Assembly: GCA_902788205.1 (NCBI GenBank) | Contig: CADAJJ010000007.1 | Location: forward strand, 44,384 to 108,383 | Origin: RUG023 sp900315435 | Lineage (GTDB): Bacteria > Spirochaetota > Spirochaetia > Sphaerochaetales > Sphaerochaetaceae | Length of the DNA: 64,000 nt | Direction: 5' to 3' | In this document: piece after piece, positions 9,024-17,764 of the stretch | Layout: each line of letters begins with the position of its first letter | How positions within the stretch are numbered: the first letter of the stretch is position 1 | The notes under the pieces: generated by a model | Database searches by the model: none | Told to the model about the DNA's origin: nothing | What the model saw: only the letters and a program-made list of their open reading frames with translations | Position numbers and translations under genes: made by a program

Positions 9024-10838
9024 TCAGTTCTCCTCCGGCAACAGGTACTGCATGATGAAGTCGCGCCGTTCCGGCGTGTTGTCCCCCATGTAGAACTGCA
9101 TCGTCTTTGAAAGGTCCTTGATTCCGTTGACGGTGACCGGAATCAGCTTGATGTCCTTGCCGATGAAATCCCCGAACTCGGAGGGGTCGATCTCGCCTAG
9201 GCCTTTGAACCGGGTCACCTCGGGGTCGCGGATCTGCTTGAGCGCCTCGTCGCGCTCCGCCTCGCTGTAGCAGTAGCGGATCTCCCTCTTGTTGCGGACC
9301 CGGAAGAGCGGTGTCTCCAGGATGTAAAGCCTGCCGCTGGTCACCAGTTCCTCGAAGAAGGTGAGGAAATAGGTCATCAGCAGGATGCGGATGTGATAGC
9401 CGTCATCATCGGCGTCGGTGGCGATCACCACCTTGCCATAGCGCAGCCCCTCGATTCCATCCTCGACACCCAACGCCTTCATGATGTTGAAGAGCTCTTC
9501 GGTCTTGTAAATGATGGTGCGCTTCTCTCCCTCGACGTTCTTCACCTTGCCGCGGAGCGAGAAGACCGCCTGGGTCTTCACGTCACGGGTCTTGGTGATC
9601 GTGCCGCTGGCGGAGTCGCCTTCGGTCAAGAAGAGCATCGAATTCTCGCATTCGTCCACGTGGCTCTTCGACTCGCCGAGATGGTACTTGCAGTCACGCA
9701 GTTTGGGGATGTTGAGCGCTACCCTGCGGGTGGCTTCCTTGGCGTTCTTGCGCACCTCGGCAAGCTCCTTGCGCAGCTTGGCGTTGTTCTCGATCTTGCC
9801 ACGGAGCCTTTCCGCATCGTCGGTGTGCTTGAGCAGGAAGTCGACGATTCCGTCCCTGACGGTGTTGACCACGTCGTTGCGGATGTCGGTGTTGGAAAGC
9901 TTGTTCTTCGTCTGGCTCTCGAAGACCGGATCCTTCACCTTGACTGCGATGGCGCCAATCATGCCGTTGCGGACATCCTGGGCCTCCCACGAGGTCTTGA
10001 AGTACTCGTTGATGCCCTTGACGATGCCCTCCTTGAACGCTGCCTGGTGGGTACCACCGTCGCTGGTGTGCTGGCCGTTGACGTAGGAGTAATAGGTCTC
10101 CCCGAAATCGCCTGGCACGTGGGTAAAGGCAAACTCCACCTTGCCGGTCCGGTAATAGACGATCTCGTAGAGTTTCGAATCCTCCACCTTGTCCTGCAAC
10201 AGGTCCAGCAGGCCGTTCTTCGACTTGTAGGACCTGCCGTTGTATTCCAGGGTAAGGCCACTGTTCAGGTAGGAGTAGTTCTGGATGCGGCTGATGATGA
10301 AATCGTCGTTGTAAGCGTATTTTCCGAACAGCTCGGGATCGGGAGTGAAAGAAACGTACGTACCGTTGGGTTCCTCCGTCTTGCCCTTGTCCTGCGCCTT
10401 GAGGACGCCCTTGCTGAAGGTGGCGGAGACGTATTCCCCGTCACGGAAACTCGTGACGGTGAACAGCGAGGAAAGCGCATTGACCGCCTTGGTACCGACA
10501 CCGTTCAATCCTACCGAGAACTGGAAGACGTCATCATTGTACTTGGCACCCGTGTTGATCATCGAGACGCAGTCAATCACCTTGCCAAGCGGAATGCCAC
10601 GACCATAGTCGCGGACGCTGACCGTGCTCTCTTTGCGGGTGATGATGATCTTGCTCCCGAAGTGCATGATGAACTCGTCAATCGAGTTGTCGATGATTTC
10701 CTTCAGGAGGATGTAGATGCCGTCATCCTCGTGCGTGCCGTTTCCGAGCCTTCCGATATACATGCCGGGACGGAGCCGGATATGCTCGAGCGGACTCAGT
10801 GTCTGGATTTTCGATTCATCGTAAGCAGTTTTAGCCAT
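9024..10838 (-). CDS. parE: DNA topoisomerase IV subunit B (ParE/GyrB type)
   Basis: This is the ATPase subunit of the type IIA topoisomerase. Visible motifs are the GHKL ATP-binding residues in EIIDNSIDEF (about 46-55), the TOPRIM glutamate in TEGDSASG (about 406) and the metal-binding DADDDGYH (about 478). At 604 residues it has the length of ParE rather than long GyrB. The ATG at 10838 has no Shine-Dalgarno sequence; a -10-like TATACT lies only ten bases upstream, so the message may be almost leaderless. parC follows directly. Confidence 0.92.
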   Translation of the reverse strand: MAKTAYDESKIQTLSPLEHIRLRPGMYIGRLGNGTHEDDGIYILLKEIIDNSIDEFIMHFGSKIIITRKESTVSVRDYGRGIPLGKVIDCVSMINTGAKYNDDVFQFSVGLNGVGTKAVNALSSLFTVTSFRDGEYVSATFSKGVLKAQDKGKTEEPNGTYVSFTPDPELFGKYAYNDDFIISRIQNYSYLNSGLTLEYNGRSYKSKNGLLDLLQDKVEDSKLYEIVYYRTGKVEFAFTHVPGDFGETYYSYVNGQHTSDGGTHQAAFKEGIVKGINEYFKTSWEAQDVRNGMIGAIAVKVKDPVFESQTKNKLSNTDIRNDVVNTVRDGIVDFLLKHTDDAERLRGKIENNAKLRKELAEVRKNAKEATRRVALNIPKLRDCKYHLGESKSHVDECENSMLFLTEGDSASGTITKTRDVKTQAVFSLRGKVKNVEGEKRTIIYKTEELFNIMKALGVEDGIEGLRYGKVVIATDADDDGYHIRILLMTYFLTFFEELVTSGRLYILETPLFRVRNKREIRYCYSEAERDEALKQIRDPEVTRFKGLGEIDPSEFGDFIGKDIKLIPVTVNGIKDLSKTMQFYMGDNTPERRDFIMQYLLPEEN

Positions 10839-10848
10839 TTTATGGACC

Positions 10849-10854
10849 AGTATA
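10849..10854 (-). promoter_or_regulatory. -10 box of a near-leaderless parE promoter
   Basis: TATACT on the minus strand is separated from the parE ATG by ten bases and no ribosome-binding site intervenes. No strong -35 is visible 16-18 bases upstream. Confidence 0.4.
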
Positions 10855-10891
10855 CACTAAAACAAACAAGAAATGCGAATGGTTTCCCCGT

Positions 10892-10922
10892 GGCAAAGGA
10901 AAGGGGCACCTTTCGGCACCCC
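10892..10922 (-). terminator. Terminator of the mglBAC operon
   Basis: The minus-strand RNA forms GGGGUGCC-GAAA-GGUGCCCC (eight pairs including two G-U) followed by UUUCCUUU. The two wobble pairs would be mismatches on the other strand, which supports the minus direction. Confidence 0.65.
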
Positions 10923-10945
10923 GTTCCCCAGGCGAAAACCCGGAA

Positions 10946-12622
10946 TCACTTCTTCTTCAGGTACTTCACGCTGTCCAGCGACACGGCTGCGACGATGATG
11001 ATGCCCTTGAAGACGAACTGCAAGTTGGTATCGATGCCCAGGAAGGTGAGGCAGTACGTCAGGCTGGTGAAGATGATCACGCCAATCGCAGCTCCGCCAA
11101 TCTTTCCGATACCACCATTGAACGAGATTCCCCCCACGACACAGGCGGCGATGGCGTCCAGCTCGTATCCTTGGCCGGTACCGGCGCTGGCGTTGGCCCT
11201 GAAGGCCTCGAGGAAGGCGCCACAACCGTAGAAGATGCCGGCCATGATGAAGACTCCCATGGTGACGCGGAAGACGTTGATGCCGCTGACAGCGGCGGCT
11301 TCGCTGTTGCCGCCAACCGCGTACATGTTCTTTCCGAAGACCGTCTTGTTCCAGATGAACCATGCGACGATGATGGCGATGACCGCCGGGATGATCAGCT
11401 TCGGGAAGGTGACCGGAAGTCCCTGGGATGTATATCCGAGCAACCAGCGTCCGCCGATGGCGTCCTTGATCTTGCTGTCAATCGACCCGACCGGGGTGCC
11501 GCTTGTCCCGTAGAAAAGCAGGCCGTAGATAATCAGCTGGGTGGCGAGCGTGGAGATGAACGGGTGCATCTTCATCTTCGCGCTGAAGAATCCAGCGAAG
11601 GCGCTGAAGGCGACACAGAGGACGATGGAGAGGAAAAGCGCCTCAACAACCCTCAACGGCATCGGCATGGCCGAGAAGTCCCAAGGGCCCTTTCCAAAGA
11701 AGGTGACGATATTCCTGCCCGGATGGAGCAACAGGCCGGTGATGACCGAGCCAAGGGCCACCATACGCCCGACACTCAGGTCGGTACCGGCGAGCAGAAT
11801 CAGGCCGGCTACACCCAAGGCGTAGAACATGCGCGTCGAAGACTGTTCCAAGATGGTGAGCACGTTGGGCAACGTGAAGAGGTTGCTGCCGGTCATACCC
11901 GGTGCCAGGACAACGCAGACGACAAAGAAGATGCCAATGGCGATGTACAGGCCGTTGGCGAGCAGGAAGCTGTTGAGGGAGAACGAGTATTGGTAGTTCT
12001 TCCAGGCAAGGCTCCGGTCCTCGGAGAAGCTGCTCTTGCCATTGCGCAACGCACGGTTGGTGGAAACGTGGTCGACATAGGCCTGAAACATGGCGGCATT
12101 GCTCTGGTTGCGGAGCGCCTGAAAGTCGTTCCTGGCATCAAAGATGGCGCTGCGCTTCTCGTAGGCGACAGTCTCCAGCTCGAGCTTTTGCTCCTTCGGA
12201 TCCTTCACCGCGTTCTTGATTTTCTCTTCCCGCGCGGCGAACTCGCCCTCAATCTTGGCCAACCGCTCGGTCAATGCCTGCTTGCCTTCGGCAATCCTCG
12301 CCTTCTCGCGGGCAGTCACCTCGGCCTCATAGACCTTGCTGGTCTCGTTGACGTAGGCGAGCGCCTCCTTTTGCAGGGCGGCCACCTCGTTCCGGTTCCG
12401 CCGCGCCACCTCGCGGGCTTTCACGATCTCGGCCCTGGCGGCTACGATCCTGCCGGCCTTTTCCTCACCACCCAGTTGCTTGCTCTTGCGGATGTTGGCA
12501 ATCAGCTCCTGCTGCTCGCTGATCTTGTTCACGCCATCCCTGCGAAGGGCGGAGAGCCGTGCCTTGTACTCAATGACTTTCGTATCTTCCTCAAGCGCTA
12601 CGATTGCTTTCGTTTGTTCCAT
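10946..12622 (-). CDS. mglC: Galactose/methyl-galactoside-type ABC permease with N-terminal coiled coil
   Basis: This is the membrane permease of a hexose importer (BPD_transp_2 family). From about residue 228 the sequence is a normal MglC/RbsC permease with many hydrophobic segments, including LLAGTDLSVGRMVALG and AVGGNSEAAAVSGI. Ahead of it lies a charged, alanine/glutamate/lysine-rich region of about 200 residues that reads as a long coiled coil. E. coli MglC is about 336 residues, so the 558-residue total reflects this added domain. The start ATG at 12622 has AAGGGG upstream and follows mglA by 11 bases. A terminator follows. Confidence 0.9.
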   Translation of the reverse strand: MEQTKAIVALEEDTKVIEYKARLSALRRDGVNKISEQQELIANIRKSKQLGGEEKAGRIVAARAEIVKAREVARRNRNEVAALQKEALAYVNETSKVYEAEVTAREKARIAEGKQALTERLAKIEGEFAAREEKIKNAVKDPKEQKLELETVAYEKRSAIFDARNDFQALRNQSNAAMFQAYVDHVSTNRALRNGKSSFSEDRSLAWKNYQYSFSLNSFLLANGLYIAIGIFFVVCVVLAPGMTGSNLFTLPNVLTILEQSSTRMFYALGVAGLILLAGTDLSVGRMVALGSVITGLLLHPGRNIVTFFGKGPWDFSAMPMPLRVVEALFLSIVLCVAFSAFAGFFSAKMKMHPFISTLATQLIIYGLLFYGTSGTPVGSIDSKIKDAIGGRWLLGYTSQGLPVTFPKLIIPAVIAIIVAWFIWNKTVFGKNMYAVGGNSEAAAVSGINVFRVTMGVFIMAGIFYGCGAFLEAFRANASAGTGQGYELDAIAACVVGGISFNGGIGKIGGAAIGVIIFTSLTYCLTFLGIDTNLQFVFKGIIIVAAVSLDSVKYLKKK

Positions 12623-12633
12623 GGTTCAACCCC

Positions 12634-14127
12634 TTACAGATATTTCGCGGAGAGCCTGAGCAGCTCCTCCTGATTGGTCTCTTTTGTGTCGACGATACCT
12701 GCCAGCCGGTGGTTCGACATGATGCCGATGCGGTTGGTGATTCCCAGGATTTCCGGCATCTCGCTGGAGACCATGATGATGGTCTTACCCTGTTTCGCCA
12801 TGTTGATGATCAGCTGGTAGATCTCGTACTTGGCGCCGACGTCGATACCGCGCGTCGGCTCGTCGAGCAGGAAGATATCCGGCTCGCGCTCCAACCATTT
12901 GCCAAGAATCACCTTCTGCTGGTTTCCTCCCGACAGGGCGGAAATCAGGTCGTCAGTACTGACGCAGCGGGTATTCATCCGCCTCACCTCGCGGATCGCC
13001 GCGTCACGCATCTTCCTCGAGTCGAGGCTGTGCGAGGTCTTGTAGGCTTCGAGGTTGGTGATGACGGTGTTGAATTCAATCGTTCCCTTGGCGAACATGC
13101 CGTTCAACTTGCGCTCCTCGGTGACCAAGGCAAAACCGTGCTCCATCGCTTCCTTGCTGCTGGCGAACCGGAGCTTCTTGCCCCCGACGGCAATATTGCC
13201 GCGGGCGATGGTGCGCACACCGAAAATCGATTCAAGCAACTCGCTCCGCCCCGCCCCGACCAGGCCGTACAAGCCGAAAATCTCACCTTTGCGGACAGCG
13301 AAGGAGATATCCTCCAAGACAGGCTCGTACTTGGTCGTCAGGTTCTGCACCTCGAAATACGCCTCTCCCGGCTGATTGTCCACATCCGGAAAGCGCTTGT
13401 CGAGGGAACGTCCGACCATGGCGGCAATCAGCTCGTTCATGTTGGTTTCCTTCACCGGTTTCGTCATGATCATCGTGCCGTCACGGAGCACGGAAACCTC
13501 GTCGCAAATCTGGAAAATCTCGTCCATCTTGTGGGAGATGTAGACGAAAGAAACGCCTCTTCCCCGCAGGTCGTCCACGATCGAGAAGAGTTTGCGGACC
13601 TCCCGCTCGGTAAGGGAGGATGTGGGTTCGTCAAGGACGATCAGTTTGGCGCTGTAGGATACCGCCTTAGCGATCTCGACCATCTGCCGCTGCGATACCG
13701 ACATGGTCCTCATGATTGTCGTGGGATTGACGTTCATGTTCAACGAAGCAAACAGCTTGTTGGTTTCCCTCAGCATCTTCGACTCGTCGACGACACCCAG
13801 ATGGGTCGGGTACCGGCCTAGGAACAGGTTGTCGACCACCGTACGGTCCAGGCACTGGTTCAACTCCTGGTGCACCATGGCCACGCCGTTCTCCAAAGCC
13901 TGCTTCGGACTGGTGAAATCCACCGGCTTGCCGTCAAGGAAAATCTGGCCGCCATCTTTGGCGTAGATACCGAAAAGGCATTTCATCATGGTGGACTTGC
14001 CAGCTCCGTTCTCCCCCATGAGTCCCATGACGGTTCCTCGTCGTACCGCAAGGTTGATGCCATGCAGGACCTTGTTCTTGCCAAAGGACTTCGATAGATC
14101 CTTGATTTCGAGCACAGCGTCTCTCAT
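12634..14127 (-). CDS. mglA: Galactose/methyl-galactoside ABC importer, ATP-binding protein
   Basis: It powers sugar import. It carries two nucleotide-binding domains in one chain: Walker A GENGAGKST (about 38-46) with Walker B VLDEPTSSL, then a second domain with the degenerate P-loop GLVGAGRSE (about 285) and a full signature LSGGNQQK, the usual MglA/RbsA arrangement. At 497 residues it is of normal length. I chose the ATG at 14127, with GGGAGG just upstream; an ATG four codons earlier is possible. It sits between mglB and mglC, separated from mglB by a hairpin. Confidence 0.93.
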   Translation of the reverse strand: MRDAVLEIKDLSKSFGKNKVLHGINLAVRRGTVMGLMGENGAGKSTMMKCLFGIYAKDGGQIFLDGKPVDFTSPKQALENGVAMVHQELNQCLDRTVVDNLFLGRYPTHLGVVDESKMLRETNKLFASLNMNVNPTTIMRTMSVSQRQMVEIAKAVSYSAKLIVLDEPTSSLTEREVRKLFSIVDDLRGRGVSFVYISHKMDEIFQICDEVSVLRDGTMIMTKPVKETNMNELIAAMVGRSLDKRFPDVDNQPGEAYFEVQNLTTKYEPVLEDISFAVRKGEIFGLYGLVGAGRSELLESIFGVRTIARGNIAVGGKKLRFASSKEAMEHGFALVTEERKLNGMFAKGTIEFNTVITNLEAYKTSHSLDSRKMRDAAIREVRRMNTRCVSTDDLISALSGGNQQKVILGKWLEREPDIFLLDEPTRGIDVGAKYEIYQLIINMAKQGKTIIMVSSEMPEILGITNRIGIMSNHRLAGIVDTKETNQEELLRLSAKYL

Positions 14128-14160
14128 CTTCCCTCCCATATCGAGATGCAATACAGGCAA

Positions 14161-14188
14161 GAGCATGCGGAATCGCTCCCGCATGCTC
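14161..14188 (-). promoter_or_regulatory. Intergenic hairpin between mglB and mglA
   Basis: GAGCATGCGG (14161-14170) and CCGCATGCTC (14179-14188) form a perfect ten-pair stem with an eight-base loop. No T-run follows on the minus strand, so it may stabilise the mglB message or slow transcription rather than fully terminate. Confidence 0.65.
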
Positions 14189-14208
14189 TCCTCTCTCAAA
14201 ACACAAGC

Positions 14209-15423
14209 TCAGTACTTCAGCTTGTCGAGGTAATCGGCACCAGAGTTCGTCTTGACCATGTTGATGGCAAAGGCATCGAAGCCCTGGAGGTTGGTGAACT
14301 TGTCAAGGCAGCTGGCCTCGTTCTGCCCGTCACCCTGCACGACCGTCATGTCCAGATTGAGCAACGGCGCGTAGTACTTCAAGGCAGGGAGGTAGGAAGA
14401 AGACAGGAAGTTATCCGCGGAGTTGTAGATGGTCAGCAGGACCTTCTTCTTCGGGGCGGAAGACTGCTTGATGCCCGCATCGCGGCTGCCAGCCTTGTAG
14501 TTCTGCCAATTGGAGGCGTTGACGCCAGTGTTATGGGCCAGCAAGGCCTTGGTATCGGCGCGATACTCCATCTCGGCGGAAATCTTGTTGCCATACTGGT
14601 CAGGTTCGGTGATGCCTTTCTTCACGACATCGGCGCCAGTCAGGCCGTCAATCAGGTTGCGCAGCACTTGCAGGGTAGCGGTAGCCTGGGCATCGACGTT
14701 CTGGGAAACGGTTCCGGTCAGCTTGCCGGCCCCGATCGCCTCGATGGCGTCAGCGTTGGCGTCATACCCGAAGATAGGCACGCCGGCAGGGTAATTGGAA
14801 GCCTGCAAGCATCCCATCGCCATACCATCGTTGTTGGAAACGACGAGGTCGATCTGGTCACCAAACTTGGTCGCCCATCCGCTCATCGCGTCGGTGGCGG
14901 CGTTGGCGTTCCAGGTGGAACCGTCCGTACCGGTCATCGCCTTGCCCTCGAGCTCGACGACGGCGACAGCTTTTCCGCCAACCTTGACAGAGCCTTCCTT
15001 GGCGACACCAGGGTCGGTACTGCCATTCCAGGTTCCAAGTGCCTTGCGGATGCCTTCGGTACGGGCCTTGGAATCATTATGGCCGACATCGCCGATGCAC
15101 AGCACGTAGCCGATCTTTCCATCACCGTTGCGGTCAAGCTTCGCCAAATCTGCAGAGGCAAGGTAATCGACAATCAGCTGCCCCTGGACAGCACCACCAC
15201 CAGCGGCATCGAAGCCGACATAGAAGGTCTTGTCATTCCAGTTCATGCTGGTCATGTCAATCGCGCCCGTGGTCGGGTCGGATGGCTGTCTGTTGAAGAA
15301 CACCAACGGTTTGTCCTTATTCTGTACGACTTTCGCACCCCCCGCAGACTCCGCGCTGCCTTGTGCGAATACTGCTCCGCCAAGCATTGCCACCGCGCAA
15401 ACGGCTACTCCAAGCTTTTTCAT
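14209..15423 (-). CDS. mglB: Periplasmic glucose/galactose-binding protein with circularly permuted domain order
   Basis: This is the substrate-binding protein of the Mgl importer. A signal peptide (MKKLG...GAVFA, about 20 residues) ends without a lipobox cysteine. The mature protein begins with the part that lies near residue 90 onward in E. coli MglB (PLVFFNRQPS, GDVGHNDS, NNDGMAMG, FGYDANAD), and residues from about 325 to the end (VLLTIYNSADNF, DGQNEASCLDKF, AFAINMV) match the normal N-terminal part. The lobes are therefore permuted, as reported for T. pallidum Tp0684 (MglB-2). The calcium-loop-like LDRNGDGKIG is kept. The start has AAGGAGG seven bases upstream. First gene of mglBAC. Confidence 0.93.
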   Translation of the reverse strand: MKKLGVAVCAVAMLGGAVFAQGSAESAGGAKVVQNKDKPLVFFNRQPSDPTTGAIDMTSMNWNDKTFYVGFDAAGGGAVQGQLIVDYLASADLAKLDRNGDGKIGYVLCIGDVGHNDSKARTEGIRKALGTWNGSTDPGVAKEGSVKVGGKAVAVVELEGKAMTGTDGSTWNANAATDAMSGWATKFGDQIDLVVSNNDGMAMGCLQASNYPAGVPIFGYDANADAIEAIGAGKLTGTVSQNVDAQATATLQVLRNLIDGLTGADVVKKGITEPDQYGNKISAEMEYRADTKALLAHNTGVNASNWQNYKAGSRDAGIKQSSAPKKKVLLTIYNSADNFLSSSYLPALKYYAPLLNLDMTVVQGDGQNEASCLDKFTNLQGFDAFAINMVKTNSGADYLDKLKY

Positions 15424-15472
15424 CTCCAGTCCTCCTTAGTGATTACGCGCAATTATCTTGCGTTTTCACCTT

Positions 15473-15529
15473 ATTGAACCATTCTTTTTCTATTCCTTCA
15501 ACAGAATCTTTCACATTAACACGTTTGAA
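15473..15529 (-). promoter_or_regulatory. mglBAC promoter and possible LacI-type operator
   Basis: TTGAAG (15496-15501), 17 bases, then TTCAAT (15473-15478) preceded by TGG (extended -10). Just upstream, 15516-15529 is an imperfect palindrome around a central CG of the kind bound by LacI-family proteins. No mgl-specific regulator gene is adjacent. Confidence 0.45.
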
Positions 15530-15579
15530 CGAATGTCCAACCATGGCAGGAGATGGATGACCGTTTTCCCCAGGCAGGG

Positions 15580-16875
15580 TCAGCCAATGGTCAGGATACC
15601 GGGCACCGGACGCTCGGCTTCCTTGTTTTCCGCTGTCCGGTCTTTCAAGTGGAGCAGGCGGGAACCTTGGTAGCAGATTTGCGAGGAACCTCCACCATCC
15701 AGGTTGATTGCGTTGACCAGTCCGAGCTTCTGGCAGAACGAGGCCATCTCGCTCAGGGAGCAACCGCAGCTCTCCTTTCCCTTCTCATAGCCCAAGGCCC
15801 CGGCGGCTTCGGCCCAGACGAGGACGGGATTGCCCGCCTGGTCGTTTCCGAGCACCATGCGGCCGGCCCTGCCTGTCTCCCAGGAGAGGGGGTAGACCGT
15901 CGGAGGAAATGGGGACATCTTCCCGTAATGGCAGAAAGGACAACCATCGAAACCGGCGGCCATGTTCCCCTCCACCATCATCGCAGGCCCCACCTGCAAC
16001 GCGAACTGATAGGAGTTCTTCGTCCGGCAGGAGACCGCAGGATTCATCAGCGAGACATGGCCGGGAACCTGGATGACGAAACCACCCATCGGCACACGGA
16101 CCCTTCCCCCTTGCTTGGAAGCGACCACCCTCCCGTCGGCGACCATCAGGGCAGAGCCTTTGGCTGCCGGAGTCTGCTCCGTGTCCGGTCTCTCGTAGAA
16201 GGTACAGTTCACCCCATGGCGGTAGGTGACGCCGTCGATGACCATGGCGACATCCTTCAGCTCGGGGTGGATGATGTGAACGCCATCCTTGTCCACGGCG
16301 AGGGCCGGACGATGGTGCAGCGGGGGCAGAACCATCCGTCCCCCCTCCACCGTCATGCCATAAGGAGTTCCGAACAGGTCGTAAGGACTTTGCGCGTCAT
16401 AGGTGTCCATCAGGAAGAAATGGGCGTTGCAGGCTAGCTGGTGGCCCTTCAGGTCGCTGACAAAACCGAAACGGCCGGAAACCGGCATAGGACGGACACC
16501 ACCTCCCTTCCCATCCGCGGTGTCGACATACCCCCTCTTTTCCAGCTGGGAGAGGAAGCGCAGGCTCTCCGGATCCCCGCTCTCGATCCAGGCGGCCAGG
16601 TTGGCGTTCGGGTCGTAGTAGGTGACCCCGCCGATTGTCGCCGGCATGGCAGATGTATCCATCCCCTCCGGGACATGGAAGAACACCAGGTGGCCGCATT
16701 CCTCGGGCGCCTTGGGAATAATGGCGACACGGTAGAGCTGGGCCAGCTGTCCCACATAGGCGCCAGAGAACGGCGCGTGGGCCAACTTGATATCCTTCCA
16801 GGCGAATCCGGTCACAATCTGGAACCGCTGGATATTCCCGTCAGGATTCTGAATTGTCTCGATCGTACTTTCCAT
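15580..16875 (-). CDS. Phosphodiester glycosidase (NAGPA-domain) family protein
   Basis: The C-terminal half resembles the phosphodiester alpha-GlcNAcase (NAGPA) family, including the hallmark INLDGGGSSQI near residue 393. Such enzymes release sugars from phosphodiester-linked glycans. The protein is 431 residues with no obvious signal peptide, so it would act in the cytoplasm on an imported substrate. The N-terminal 120 residues are not recognised. It follows the two permease genes of a carbohydrate ABC importer, with GAGAGG before the ATG at 16875, and probably ends that operon. Linkage to a LacI regulator and sulfatase suggests a decorated host or algal glycan, which is inference. Confidence 0.78.
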   Translation of the reverse strand: MESTIETIQNPDGNIQRFQIVTGFAWKDIKLAHAPFSGAYVGQLAQLYRVAIIPKAPEECGHLVFFHVPEGMDTSAMPATIGGVTYYDPNANLAAWIESGDPESLRFLSQLEKRGYVDTADGKGGGVRPMPVSGRFGFVSDLKGHQLACNAHFFLMDTYDAQSPYDLFGTPYGMTVEGGRMVLPPLHHRPALAVDKDGVHIIHPELKDVAMVIDGVTYRHGVNCTFYERPDTEQTPAAKGSALMVADGRVVASKQGGRVRVPMGGFVIQVPGHVSLMNPAVSCRTKNSYQFALQVGPAMMVEGNMAAGFDGCPFCHYGKMSPFPPTVYPLSWETGRAGRMVLGNDQAGNPVLVWAEAAGALGYEKGKESCGCSLSEMASFCQKLGLVNAINLDGGGSSQICYQGSRLLHLKDRTAENKEAERPVPGILTIG

Positions 16876-16906
16876 GGCATACCTCTCAGAAGCAAAAAGT
16901 GTTTCT

Positions 16907-17749
16907 TCAACCCTTGATGCCAGAACTCATCGAGTTCTCAATGATATAGCGCTGGCAGAAAATGAAGACCACAATCAAGGGAAGCACCGCGAGCACGCTG
17001 GCAGCCAGCAGCAGGTTCCACTGGCTGGTGTACTGCCCTTGGAACATGGTCAGACCGAGGGTCACGGTATACAGCTCGGTCTTCGAGATGTACAGCATCG
17101 GCCTGAGCAGGTCGTTCCAGTTGTTCATGAAGGCGATGATGAACAAGGTCGCGATCGGCGCAACCGACTGCGGCACGTAGATGGTGGCGTACATCTGGAA
17201 CGAGCTGACACCGTCGATGATGCCGGCATCGAAAAGCGCCTCGGGCACCTGCTCGTAGAACTCCTTCAACATGAAGGTCCCGAAGGCTCCAGCCAGGAAC
17301 GACGGGACAATCAGCGGCAGGTAGGTGTCCAGCCAGTTCAGCCGCATCATCAAATAATACTCGGGGATGATGACAACCTGGACAGGCACCATGAAGGTCA
17401 GCACCAGCAGGCTGAAAAGCAGGTTGCGTCCGCGAAAGCGCATCTTCGCGAAGGCAAAACCGCTGATCGAGCAGACAAGAAGCTGGCCGACGGCGGCGAA
17501 GACCACCACCAGGATGCTGTTCAGGATGTAGTGCCCGAAATTATAGATGCCGATTACCTGCCGGTAGTTGTCGAACATCCCCTTTCTGAAGAGCAGGTCC
17601 GGGATGAACTTCGGAGGGTCGCTGAAGATGCTCTTCTCGCTCATGAACGAGTTGGAAAGCATCCAGGCGAAGGGGAAAATGGCGATGATGGTGAATAGGA
17701 TGACCAACACGAGCCGGACCCATGGGAAACGATTCAGTTTCTGTGACAT
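16907..17749 (-). CDS. Carbohydrate ABC transporter permease, MalG type
   Basis: This is the second membrane subunit of a CUT1-family sugar importer. The 280-residue protein has about six membrane segments and the ATPase-docking EAA loop (EALFDAGIIDGVS, about 165-180). The start has GGAGGG seven bases upstream. It follows the MalF-type permease by 15 bases. As usual for CUT1 systems, no ATPase gene is in the cluster, so a shared MsmK/MalK-type ATPase elsewhere is expected. Confidence 0.92.
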   Translation of the reverse strand: MSQKLNRFPWVRLVLVILFTIIAIFPFAWMLSNSFMSEKSIFSDPPKFIPDLLFRKGMFDNYRQVIGIYNFGHYILNSILVVVFAAVGQLLVCSISGFAFAKMRFRGRNLLFSLLVLTFMVPVQVVIIPEYYLMMRLNWLDTYLPLIVPSFLAGAFGTFMLKEFYEQVPEALFDAGIIDGVSSFQMYATIYVPQSVAPIATLFIIAFMNNWNDLLRPMLYISKTELYTVTLGLTMFQGQYTSQWNLLLAASVLAVLPLIVVFIFCQRYIIENSMSSGIKG

Positions 17750-17764
17750 GACAAATCCCTCCTC

